8,064 bases of DNA from an uncultured Pseudomonadales bacterium (GTDB lineage Bacteria; Pseudomonadota; Gammaproteobacteria; Pseudomonadales; Pseudohongiellaceae). The translations under genes were made by a program, and so were the position numbers. The DNA is taken from the NCBI GenBank assembly GCA_938082955.1, contig CALKDE010000203.1, forward strand, positions 1 to 8,064, given 5' to 3'. Below are positions 1 through 6,449 of the stretch, piece by piece; positions within the stretch are counted from its first letter, which is position 1; each line of letters begins with the position of its first letter. Under the pieces are notes generated by a model. That model was not told the origin of the DNA, did no database searches, and saw nothing but the letters and a program-made list of their open reading frames with translations.

Positions 1-120
1 GTGTCTTTCCCAATGGTTAAAGGAGGCGAACCCCTCTATGAATTTGCTTGCCATGAAGGAAACTACGGCTTAGAAAATATATTGCGAGCAGCCCGGCATC
101 TTGAGAAGCAACAACAATAG
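1..120 (+). CDS. C-terminal fragment of a conserved hypothetical protein
   Basis: An open frame runs from the first base of the window to a TAG stop at 118-120 and encodes 39 residues. The start lies upstream of the window; the GTG at position 1 cannot be judged as a start. The residues YEFACHEGNYGLENILRAAR match, from memory, the conserved C-terminal signature of a family of uncharacterised proteins found in many copies in Proteobacteria and soil or marine metagenomes (E-[FY]-A-C-H-E-G-N-Y followed by a basic helix). The tail ends in a Lys/Gln-rich stretch. The function of that family is not known to me. It shares the strand of the downstream operon but is separated from it by about 390 bp of repeat-rich DNA, so co-transcription is unlikely. 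Confidence 0.75.
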   Translation: MSFPMVKGGEPLYEFACHEGNYGLENILRAARHLEKQQQ

Positions 121-141
121 CTTTCCCTATTGAACCAGGAA

Positions 142-174
142 TCAAAGAGGTCAAAGGGGTCAAAGGGGTCAAAG
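142..174 (+). repeat. 9-bp tandem repeat, unit TCAAAGGGG, about 3.7 copies
   Basis: Units lie at 142-150 (one mismatch, TCAAAGAGG), 151-159, 160-168 and a partial one at 169-174. The last GGGGTC box continues into AAAGTGTTTT (165-185), which matches 17 of 21 positions with the reverse strand of the tract around 4972-4992. Boxes of the form GGGGTC(A/G)(A/G)AGT are, from general knowledge, typical of short dispersed elements linked to REP-associated (Y1-type) transposases in gammaproteobacteria. No transposase gene is present here, so this is probably a remnant end or a non-autonomous piece. Confidence 0.7.
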
Positions 175-235
175 TGTTTTAATTTGCGACTATAGAGAGG
201 TTTTTAGAACACTCATGTTTCAAGCTTATTACTGC

Positions 236-380
236 TTGATTCAAATAGAGAACCGGTCACGCAGCCTACTGAAAATTCTAGTGTCGGTGGTTCGACTAAC
301 TGCGTGAGCAGTTAGCCCCGATCGCGAAGCCCGAAGGGTATAAACAGCACGAAGGCTATTTAGATTATTGACTCTCCCAG
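236..380. repeat. dispersed degenerate repeat, copy 1, with GNRA hairpin
   Basis: This interval aligns with 4784-4925. The core, 265-331 against 4812-4878, aligns without gaps at 54 of 67 identical bases. Shared blocks are CCTACTGAAAATTCT (265-279), GTTCGACTAAC (290-300), GCAGTT (308-313) and GCGAAGCC (324-331), all at the same spacing in both copies. Similarity continues with small indels through an AAGGG-AAAC block and GGCT to about 380. Bases 296-303 (CTAACTGC) and 308-315 (GCAGTTAG) form a perfect 8-bp stem with a GTGA loop, a GNRA-type tetraloop. It lies about 130 bp upstream of the first operon. Orientation and family are unknown to me. Confidence 0.7.
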
Positions 381-512
381 AAATAGGCTCGCACTGGCCA
401 TATCCTTTTCAAATCGTTCAACACGAATTCACGCCCCCTGCAACCGAACACCAAATCGGTTAATATCAGGCTTTAGCCAAAATTAGCTCGCTGCAGATCA
501 GGATAGCAACTC
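381..512 (+). promoter_or_regulatory. leader of the ABC transporter operon with an operator-like palindrome
   Basis: This stretch must hold at least part of the promoter region for the operon starting at 513. I see no convincing -35/-10 pair. AACCGA (442-447) and TCGGTT (456-461) form a perfect 6-bp inverted repeat with an 8-nt spacer, ending about 51 bp before the start codon, a layout compatible with a repressor or activator site; that role is inferred from position only. An AGGA Shine-Dalgarno at 500-503 sits 9 nt before the TTG start codon and is the main reason for choosing that start. Confidence 0.35.
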
Positions 513-2006
513 TTGCACTTTCAAAAGCTCAGTTTGAAATTTGTACTCATATTGTCGTCTCTGGCTGCATACCTGGTGCCGGTTAGCGCGGCAAGTACGG
601 ACGAAAATGCCCTTATCGTCGGCGCAAACATTGGCAATGTGCCCTGGGAATTCCAAGATACTGCTGGTGAGTTGATAGGGTTTGAAATTGATCTAGTCAA
701 CGAAGTTGCCAAGCGGCTTGACAGAGAAATAGAGGTCATCAATATACCCTTCAACGGCCTATTCTCCGCCGTACAGTCTTCCAGAATCGATATTGCTATC
801 TCCTCTATTACTATTACCGAACAAAGACTCGCCTCTGTCTCCTTCGCTCAGCCTTATTATGATAGTGATCAATCACTTACAATCAGAAGTGACAGCAGCA
901 TTCAGTCTATCAATGACCTGCAAGACGAGGTTGTCGCTGTAGATACCGGGTCCACAGGCGATATCTGGGCATCAGAAAATCAACAGCAATATGGTTTCAA
1001 AGAGATTAGGCGCTACGAGGGGCTTGCACCTGCTGCGTTGGATCTACAAATAGGTAGAGTTGCAGGGTACATCAGTGACATCCCGGCCATGCAATATTAC
1101 ACAAAAGACAAACCCGAACTCAAAGTCGTAGAACGCATAGCTACGGGTGGCAGTTACTCCATGATGTTCAGAAAAGATGACGAGCTGGCATTGAGCGTCA
1201 ACGAAATCATTACAAATCTAAAACAAGAAGGGTTTGTCAACGAGCTCCACAATAAATGGTTTGGTGTCTTAGCAGAAGAAACCACATCAACCGCAAAAGT
1301 GGCCGCCATGCCCGGCGTAAAAGCAGGTCTACTGCTAAATTTTATGGACACGTTCCTAAATAAGGCTGTATTTGTCGAAACATTACCGATGCTGTTACTA
1401 GGTCTTACGACCACGCTTAAGCTTGGGCTGGTGAGCATCGTTCTCGGGCTGTTTTTCGGTTTGCTGCTAGCACTGACCCGACTTTATGCGCCTGCCATTG
1501 CACGAGTGACCGCAAAAATTTACATCAATGTATTCCGGTCTATACCCTTACTCGTATTACTTATCGTGATTTTTTACGCTCTACCTTTTGTTGGTATTAG
1601 CTTGTCCCCGTTTACAGCTGCGGCAACTGCATTGATCATTGTGTCCAGCGCTTACACAGCTGAAATTTTTCGCTCCGGTATTGAAGCAATACCAAAGGGA
1701 CAATTCGAAGCATCACAAGCTTTGGGGCTTAGCTTTGTGCACATGATGAAAGACGTAATTCTGCCCCAGGCAACAAGAATAGTGATACCTTCACTTACTA
1801 ACAATTCTATTAATGTTATTAAAGATACTGCACTGGCGTCAGTTGTTGCGATGCCCGACTTGCTCAAGCAGGCCACCCAAGCACAGGCGATCGCTGCCAA
1901 TCCAACACCTTTGATAGCTGCTGCTGGAATTTATCTGCTTGTATTATTGCCCATGGTTCTTGCCGTTTCCCACCTTGAAAAAAAATATAGCAAGAGGAAC
2001 CATTAA
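513..2006 (+). CDS. fused amino-acid ABC transporter substrate-binding and permease protein
   Basis: This 497-residue protein combines two parts that are usually separate in polar amino-acid (His/Gln/Arg-type) importers. Residues 1-27 look like a secretion signal ending near VSAAS. Residues 33-252 are a family 3 solute-binding domain (SBP_bac_3): GFEIDL at 56-61, SSITITEQR at 97-105 and YISDIP at 186-191. By analogy with HisJ/GlnH, R105 would bind the substrate carboxylate and D189 its amino group, which points to an alpha-amino acid. Residues 285-490 are a membrane permease domain with hydrophobic helices around 291-324, 337-360, 365-380 and 465-487, and the EAA loop at about 391-407 that docks the ATPase. 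The start is TTG, supported by AGGA 9 nt upstream. The stop overlaps the ATPase start by one base (TAATG), indicating translational coupling. Such fusions are best known in Firmicutes and Epsilonproteobacteria (GlnP type). The exact substrate cannot be read. Confidence 0.93.
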   Translation: MHFQKLSLKFVLILSSLAAYLVPVSAASTDENALIVGANIGNVPWEFQDTAGELIGFEIDLVNEVAKRLDREIEVINIPFNGLFSAVQSSRIDIAISSITITEQRLASVSFAQPYYDSDQSLTIRSDSSIQSINDLQDEVVAVDTGSTGDIWASENQQQYGFKEIRRYEGLAPAALDLQIGRVAGYISDIPAMQYYTKDKPELKVVERIATGGSYSMMFRKDDELALSVNEIITNLKQEGFVNELHNKWFGVLAEETTSTAKVAAMPGVKAGLLLNFMDTFLNKAVFVETLPMLLLGLTTTLKLGLVSIVLGLFFGLLLALTRLYAPAIARVTAKIYINVFRSIPLLVLLIVIFYALPFVGISLSPFTAAATALIIVSSAYTAEIFRSGIEAIPKGQFEASQALGLSFVHMMKDVILPQATRIVIPSLTNNSINVIKDTALASVVAMPDLLKQATQAQAIAANPTPLIAAAGIYLLVLLPMVLAVSHLEKKYSKRNH

Positions 2007-2743
2007 TGGATTCGCTAATCCAGCTAGAGAATGTTTCCAAACATTACGGCACGTTTATGGCACTGCGATGCGTCAATCTCGACGTTGCCGAGGGAGAAGT
2101 TGTTAGCGTTATTGGCCCTTCCGGTTCAGGCAAATCAACACTCATACGTTGCATAAATTTGTTAGAACAATATGACAATTCAGGAAAGATAACGGTTAAC
2201 GGGACGGTTGTAAGGAAAGGGGCCGACCTTAAGAACGTTCGCGCAAATGTCGGCATGGTCTTTCAGAATTTCAATCTTTTTCCTCATATAACAATATTGG
2301 AAAATGTGAAGTTGGCACCTATGCGCATCGGCGAGATATCTACTGAAGCGGCAACTAAAAGAGCACTCAAATTATTGCATAACGTAGGTATTTCGGATCA
2401 AGCTGACAAGTATCCTGGGCAACTTTCTGGAGGTCAGCAACAGCGGGTTGCTATTGCAAGGGCACTAGCCATGGAACCGAAAATTTTGCTATTTGATGAA
2501 CCTACATCAGCACTTGACCCAGAAATGGTGGGGGAAGTTTTGAATGTTATCCGGAAACTTGCTGGCCAAGGCGTTACTATGATTATTGTGACGCATGAAA
2601 TGGGATTTGCTAGGCAAGTATCTGATCGCATTGTTTTCATGGATGCAGGACAAATCGTCGAAAGTGGGACTCCTGCAGACATATTTGACTCGGCCAAGGA
2701 ACCTCGTACGCTCGCGTTTCTCAAAAACGTGTTAGAACAGTAA
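2006..2743 (+). CDS. polar amino-acid ABC transporter ATP-binding protein (GlnQ/HisP type)
   Basis: This 245-residue cytoplasmic ATPase should energise the fused importer encoded just upstream. All ABC motifs are intact: Walker A GPSGSGKST at 37-45, the Q-loop glutamine at 87 (VFQNFNLFPH), the LSGGQ signature at 140-144, Walker B ILLFDE at 160-165, the D-loop SALD at 168-171 and the H-loop histidine at 197. The NFNLFPH segment after the Q-loop and the length of about 245 residues are typical of the amino-acid importer subfamily (HisP, GlnQ, ArtP). The ATG overlaps the stop of the permease gene by one base, so the two should be co-translated. No key residue is missing. Confidence 0.95.
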   Translation: MDSLIQLENVSKHYGTFMALRCVNLDVAEGEVVSVIGPSGSGKSTLIRCINLLEQYDNSGKITVNGTVVRKGADLKNVRANVGMVFQNFNLFPHITILENVKLAPMRIGEISTEAATKRALKLLHNVGISDQADKYPGQLSGGQQQRVAIARALAMEPKILLFDEPTSALDPEMVGEVLNVIRKLAGQGVTMIIVTHEMGFARQVSDRIVFMDAGQIVESGTPADIFDSAKEPRTLAFLKNVLEQ

Positions 2744-2768
2744 ACTAAACTCATTTAAGGTAAATAAT

Positions 2769-3995
2769 GTGGCTCTTGATATTGAATTTGTAAGAAAGCA
2801 GTTCCCCGGTCTAACTACAGACTGGACATTGATGGACAACGCCGGTGGCTCACAAATTCTAAAAGGTGTCGTCGACAAAATTACGCAATACTACTATTCA
2901 AATAATGTGCAAACAGGTGGCAGCTATGAACTTTCCCAAAAAGCTGCTAGCTCGCTAGCTGAGGGGCGTGAAAATATTGCCACTTTTTTTAATGCATCAA
3001 GACCTGAAGAAATCGTATTCGGGCCATCTACCACTATCCTCATGCAGTTTTTAGCCAAAGCAATGGCGCATCAGTTTCAAGCCGGAGATGAAATTGTGGT
3101 CACGAATTCTGACCATGAATCCAATATTGGCCCCTGGGTTGCCTTGCAGGAAATTGGCGTCAAATTAAATTTTTGGAACATCAATCAACTGACCTTTGAG
3201 CTCGAGCTAGATGAGCTAGACAAGCTCATGACAGACAAGACTAAACTCGTGTGCTGTACTCACGTCTCAAATGTCCTTGGCACTATTAATCCCATAAAAG
3301 CTATCGCTCAGTTTGTACATGAGCGAGGCGCTAAAATTTGTGTCGATGGCGTTGCCTATGCGCCGCACAGAGCAGTTGACGTAAGCTCTTGGAATGTGGA
3401 TTTCTATGCGCTGAGCCTTTACAAAACTTATGGGCCTCATCACGCTGCACTGTATTGCAAATATGATCACATGCACGATCTCGCCAACTTGTATCACTAT
3501 TTCTACGACGCAGATAAAATCCCCGCAAAACTTGAGCCAGGCAATGCCAATTACGAGCTTTCATATGCTTCCGGCGCAATTGTGGACTATTTAGCGGGCC
3601 TGGGCGCGCATACCTGCAAAAACGGGACTCGACGTGAGCAACTGGAAGCGGCATTTCAGCAAATTGAGGAACAGGAGATAGAGCTTTCCGAACGATTACT
3701 CAGTTACCTGAGAAAACGAAATGATTGCCGTGTGATTGGCAACCCCTCAGGCACAGATCCTACCAGAGTCGCTACTATAAGCTTCACCATCGAAAATCAG
3801 GACCCGCAACAAGTGTGTAAAAAAATGGACGAGCACGGAATCGCAATTCGCTTTGGCGACTTTCACGCCCGTCGTCTGGTAGAAAGCATGGGGTTATTAG
3901 AGACCAACGGCGCAGTAAGAGTCTCAATGACGCACTACAATACTGTTGAGGAAGTGGACAAGTTAATTGCCGCTTTGGATTCCGTATTACCTTAG
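2769..3995 (+). CDS. class V PLP-dependent aminotransferase-fold enzyme, cysteine-desulfurase-like but lacking the catalytic cysteine
   Basis: This 408-residue fold-type I PLP enzyme resembles the cysteine desulfurase-like VC1184 subfamily (TIGR01976), with its typical opening FVRKQFPGL...DNAGGSQ. Visible PLP-site residues are H116 (DHESN), N168 (THVSN), D193 (CVDGVAYAPH), K219 (LSLYKTYGPHH, the expected Schiff-base lysine) and R384 (RVSMTHYNT, substrate carboxylate). In SufS the segment GIAVRTGHHCAQPL carries the persulfide cysteine; here residues 357-370 have His (H366) at that place, so a sulfur-transfer role is unlikely. A beta-lyase, epimerase, kynureninase-like or other alpha-amino-acid reaction is more plausible. 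The start is GTG at 2769 with TAAGG at 2756-2760; an ATG two bases earlier is out of frame and stops after eight codons. It lies 25 nt after the ATPase gene, so it probably belongs to the transporter operon and acts on the imported compound. Confidence 0.88.
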   Translation: MALDIEFVRKQFPGLTTDWTLMDNAGGSQILKGVVDKITQYYYSNNVQTGGSYELSQKAASSLAEGRENIATFFNASRPEEIVFGPSTTILMQFLAKAMAHQFQAGDEIVVTNSDHESNIGPWVALQEIGVKLNFWNINQLTFELELDELDKLMTDKTKLVCCTHVSNVLGTINPIKAIAQFVHERGAKICVDGVAYAPHRAVDVSSWNVDFYALSLYKTYGPHHAALYCKYDHMHDLANLYHYFYDADKIPAKLEPGNANYELSYASGAIVDYLAGLGAHTCKNGTRREQLEAAFQQIEEQEIELSERLLSYLRKRNDCRVIGNPSGTDPTRVATISFTIENQDPQQVCKKMDEHGIAIRFGDFHARRLVESMGLLETNGAVRVSMTHYNTVEEVDKLIAALDSVLP

Positions 3996-4201
3996 TCAAT
4001 CAAGAACACTTTCACGGCAACTTTTCTGCATCATGCTCGTGTGCGCAGAACTCGCAACACCTGGACGTGCTCTTTTAGATGAAGTTAATAGATCTCGAAA
4101 AAATTGTGCGAGTTACCGGACAAGAGCACGCGTGAGGACAAGCCGACGACAGGCGCCACTATCGGTCTTCTGGATTAACGCCTATTACTACCTGGAAACC
4201 A
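3996..4201. other. structured intergenic gap between PLP enzyme and thioesterase
   Basis: I see no credible gene here. A hairpin at 4039-4060 pairs GTGTGCG with CGCAACAC around a 7-nt loop, with one bulged A. A perfect 9-bp inverted repeat joins CGTGCTCTT (4066-4074) with AAGAGCACG (4122-4130) across 47 nt. Neither stem has a clear following T-run, so a Rho-independent terminator is not demonstrated. The gap is long for one operon, so the thioesterase may have its own promoter, but no convincing promoter boxes are visible. Confidence 0.4.
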
Positions 4202-4672
4202 ATGAAAAAAATAGAAAGAACAGCATTATCTAAACAACAAGTAGAATTTTTTAGAAACTTAAGGTCTGCTGACGGGGAACTTCCCCCGGGGATTCGCAAT
4301 TTAGGAATAAAGCCACATCTGTGGTTAAAAGAGGTATCTTACGGACGTGTTATTTATGAATGGCCTAATGACGGCAGTCGGAATATTCAAGAAGAGCGTG
4401 TTTTTGGTGGCTGGATAGCTGCATTAGCTGATCATATCGTATCGATGACAATGGCCAGTGCGCTGGAAGATGGTGAATGGTTCACCACCACTGAACTGAC
4501 AACGCGTATGTTTCGTCCCATGCAAAGCGGTGTTATTCGCATAGAAGGACGCGTGATTAATCGTGGTCGTACAACCGGTTTTGTTGAGGCAGACTTTTTC
4601 CAAGAGAACGGAAAATTAGCAGCAAGGGCTAGTGCTGCTAAGGCGATTCGGGCTCATAGTGATTTTTCTTAA
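4202..4672 (+). CDS. PaaI-family hotdog-fold thioesterase
   Basis: The 156 residues match the acyl-CoA thioesterase PaaI/4HBT layout. An N-terminal helix is followed by a beta strand (KEVSYGRVIYEW, 43-54), the central helix segment VFGGWIAALADHIVSMTMASAL (67-88), the TTTELTTRMFRPM strand and turn (95-107), then RIEGRVINRGRTTGFVEADFF (113-133). The family normally carries [VY]-H-G-G...LAD. Here the acidic residue is kept (D77) but the His before GG is Phe (F68), which could alter activity or substrate. Cytoplasmic, expected to hydrolyse acyl- or aryl-CoA thioesters; the actual substrate is unknown. The ATG has only a weak GGAAA at 4194-4198, very close to the start. It follows the PLP enzyme gene on the same strand after 206 bp, so operon membership is uncertain. 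Confidence 0.8.
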   Translation: MKKIERTALSKQQVEFFRNLRSADGELPPGIRNLGIKPHLWLKEVSYGRVIYEWPNDGSRNIQEERVFGGWIAALADHIVSMTMASALEDGEWFTTTELTTRMFRPMQSGVIRIEGRVINRGRTTGFVEADFFQENGKLAARASAAKAIRAHSDFS

Positions 4673-4783
4673 TGCCCTCTACTAGTAAAACGGTAGGGTA
4701 GAAATTACAGTAGCTCTAAGCACGTGATTTCGATAGATCCATCACACTGCTCTAGGGCACTCTGATTTTTTCGGTTTAACGTA
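4673..4783. other. gene-free spacer downstream of the thioesterase
   Basis: No open frame with coding character is visible. An imperfect hairpin (CCCTCTAC at 4675-4682 with GTAGGG about 10 nt later, two bases bulged) follows the stop codon but lacks a T-run. A six-T run occurs at 4765-4770 without a good preceding stem. The stretch leads directly into the second copy of the dispersed repeat. Confidence 0.3.
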
Positions 4784-4925
4784 TTGATCTATATAGAAAA
4801 GTGGGCACCAACCTACTGAAAATTCTCGAGTCGATCGTTCGACTAACAGTGAAAGCAGTTTGCAACTAGCGCGAAGCCTGCAAGGGACAAACGCGCTTAG
4901 GCTGTTAGGATTCTTCCGCCCCTAG
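4784..4925. repeat. dispersed degenerate repeat, copy 2
   Basis: Homologous to 236-380 in the same orientation, with the gap-free core 4812-4878 (54 of 67 identical). CCTACTGAAAATTCT is at 4812-4826, GTTCGACTAAC at 4837-4847, GCAGTT at 4855-4860 and GCGAAGCC at 4871-4878. The stem that is perfect in copy 1 is weakened here (two internal mismatches and a terminal T-G wobble), but its loop is GAAA, again a GNRA tetraloop. It lies upstream of the second operon, as copy 1 lies upstream of the first, and is directly followed by a REP-associated-like tract. Whether it is mobile, an RNA or a protein-binding element cannot be decided here. Confidence 0.7.
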
Positions 4926-4929
4926 CCGT

Positions 4930-5085
4930 CAGTTATCCCCCTGATTCCCGCGCTCGCCTGCACAGGTTTTTATATCAAAGCACTTCGACCCCATTAAGTC
5001 CCTGCCCTTTGATTTCCTCATAGTTTCCCTCAAATCCAGAAATACTGTATTTTTACTCTGACCCCATTTATAACCCCATTTATAG
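4930..5085 (-). repeat. REP-associated-like short element with GGGGTCAGAGT box
   Basis: Read on the minus strand this tract begins with two perfect 12-bp tandem copies (plus strand ACCCCATTTATA at 5061-5072 and 5073-5084), then GGGGTCAGAGTAAAA (complement of 5051-5065), a second related box GGGGTCGAAGTG (complement of 4981-4992) and a GC-rich end near 4940-4966. GGGGTCAGAGTAAA-type boxes are, from general knowledge, a hallmark of dispersed elements linked to REP-associated transposases in gammaproteobacteria. The minus-strand reading frame across it (4929-5174) looks like repeat sequence, not a protein, and no transposase is encoded. The element ends 9 nt before the ATG at 5095, so it supplies the leader of the downstream operon. 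Confidence 0.55.
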
Positions 5086-5094
5086 AATGCCTTA

Positions 5095-6438
5095 ATGAAT
5101 GCTATCGTCACCTCTGTTCTACTGATGCTTATTTTGAGCTTTTCTCGAGTGCCCGTAGTAATGTCATTGATCATTGCCTCTGTTCTTGGGGGGCTTCAAG
5201 CAGGGCTTTCGATTGAAGACATAATCACTGCTTTTAACAATGGTCTTGGAGGCGGTGCGCCAGTTGCACTCGCGATGGCAACTCTCGGCGCTTTCGCTGT
5301 GATGATTGCTCGCACTGGCATTGCACAAAGACTGTCTGTCCGCGTCATACGTCACATAGATCAAGACAATAAAAGTCAGAACTTTTCTACAAAAATCACT
5401 GTTAGTCTCTACACGGCTTTTATCTTAGCGGGATTTGCTTCTGGGACAATCATTCCAATTCATATAGCTTATATTCCAATACTCATTCCACCTTTATTAA
5501 TTGTTATGAATCATCTCAGGTTAGACCGCAGGGCTGCAGCCTGTGTGATTACATTTAGCTTGAGCGTAATGTATGTAACGGCACCAATCGGGTATGGCAA
5601 CGTCTTCATCAACGACATCCTGCTGGCTAACATCAACGATGCTGGAGAATCTATTGGGTTCAGCGTAGATCGAAATTTACTACCAGGGGCTATGCTGATC
5701 CCTGTTGCTGGATTATGTATGGGACTGCTATTTGCACTCTTGGTGACTTACCGCAAGACAAGACTGTATGAAGACAGCTCAATTCAAAGAGAAAGTATAG
5801 AACGGGATCAGGCTGGGCTGCAGACTTGGCAAATAACTGGTATCAGCCTAGCACTTTTAGCTTCGCTTGCTGTTCAGCTTTGGAGCGGCTCTATGATATT
5901 TGGCGGCCTGACTGGCTTTGCACTTCTTTCTATCTGCGGCATCGTTAAATGGAGCGAACAAGATAGCGTTTTTACTGAAGGTGTTCGAATGATGGCGTTC
6001 GTGGGGTTTGTAATGATTGCTGCATCTGGATTCGCCGAAGTCATGAAAGCAACCGGCGAAATCCCATCGCTTGTGCAGAACACCGCAGAAATAATTGGAG
6101 AAAGTAAGCCACTAGCCGCATTCGTTATGCTGGCGGTTGGGCTCTTAGTCACAATGGGTATCGGATCGTCATTTTCAACTGTGCCTATAATTGCAGCAAT
6201 CTATGTTCCATTGTGTGTGAGTTTTGGATTTTCAGCAATGGCTACTACCGCACTAATTGGCACTGCTGCCGCGCTAGGAGATGCTGGCTCACCCGCATCG
6301 GACACGACTCTGGGAACTACTGCTGGCTTAAATGCTGATGGCCAGCATGATCACATACAGGATACCGTGATACCCACATTCCTTCACTTCAATATACCAC
6401 TCCTCACTTTTGGCTGGTTAGCTTCGATGCTATTATAA
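5095..6438 (+). CDS. NhaC/YuiF-type Na+/H+ antiporter-family membrane carrier
   Basis: This 447-residue inner-membrane protein has about 11-12 hydrophobic segments (roughly 3-38, 55-72, 104-138, 150-170, 195-218, 247-262, 267-285, 298-318, 337-358, 362-378, 381-398 and 425-446). It fits the Na_H_antiporter (PF03553) branch represented by Bacillus subtilis YuiF. Diagnostic segments are NNGLGGGAPVALAMATLGAFAV (48-69), a mid-protein GTIIPIHIAYIPILIPPLL (117-135) and the C-terminal signature GDAGSPASDTTLGTTAGLN (395-413) followed by QDTVIPTFLHFNIPL. Members are annotated as Na+/H+ antiporters, but YuiF-like ones are thought to move amino acids, which would suit the neighbours; direction and substrate are unknown. 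The ATG lies just outside a REP-like element, with no strong Shine-Dalgarno. The oxygenase gene starts 11 nt after its stop, indicating one operon. Confidence 0.88.
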   Translation: MNAIVTSVLLMLILSFSRVPVVMSLIIASVLGGLQAGLSIEDIITAFNNGLGGGAPVALAMATLGAFAVMIARTGIAQRLSVRVIRHIDQDNKSQNFSTKITVSLYTAFILAGFASGTIIPIHIAYIPILIPPLLIVMNHLRLDRRAAACVITFSLSVMYVTAPIGYGNVFINDILLANINDAGESIGFSVDRNLLPGAMLIPVAGLCMGLLFALLVTYRKTRLYEDSSIQRESIERDQAGLQTWQITGISLALLASLAVQLWSGSMIFGGLTGFALLSICGIVKWSEQDSVFTEGVRMMAFVGFVMIAASGFAEVMKATGEIPSLVQNTAEIIGESKPLAAFVMLAVGLLVTMGIGSSFSTVPIIAAIYVPLCVSFGFSAMATTALIGTAAALGDAGSPASDTTLGTTAGLNADGQHDHIQDTVIPTFLHFNIPLLTFGWLASMLL

Positions 6439-6449
6439 ACTCCTTGTAA

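Noticed and set aside
142..174. Tandem array as a CRISPR or iteron origin
   Set aside because: Units are 9 bp without spacers, and there is no cas or replication initiator gene; the sequence fits the GGGGTC element family better.
265..331. Dispersed repeat read as integron attC sites bounding gene cassettes
   Set aside because: GACTAAC and GTTAGCC do not fit the RYYYAAC/GTTRRRY core sites, the genes between are multi-gene operons, and no integrase is present.
3331..3654. Minus-strand open frame of 107 residues
   Set aside because: It lies wholly inside the PLP enzyme gene, opposite strand, with an Arg/His/Cys-rich translation typical of a shadow frame.
3967..4233. Plus-strand open frame of 88 residues bridging the PLP enzyme and thioesterase
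   Set aside because: It starts inside one gene and ends inside another, has no Shine-Dalgarno or motif, and its translation is low-quality Arg/Ser-rich sequence.
4929..5174. Minus-strand open frame of 81 residues
   Set aside because: It coincides with the repetitive GGGGTC-type element and runs into the carrier gene; its translation mirrors the 12-bp repeat (YKWGYKWG) and shows no domain.
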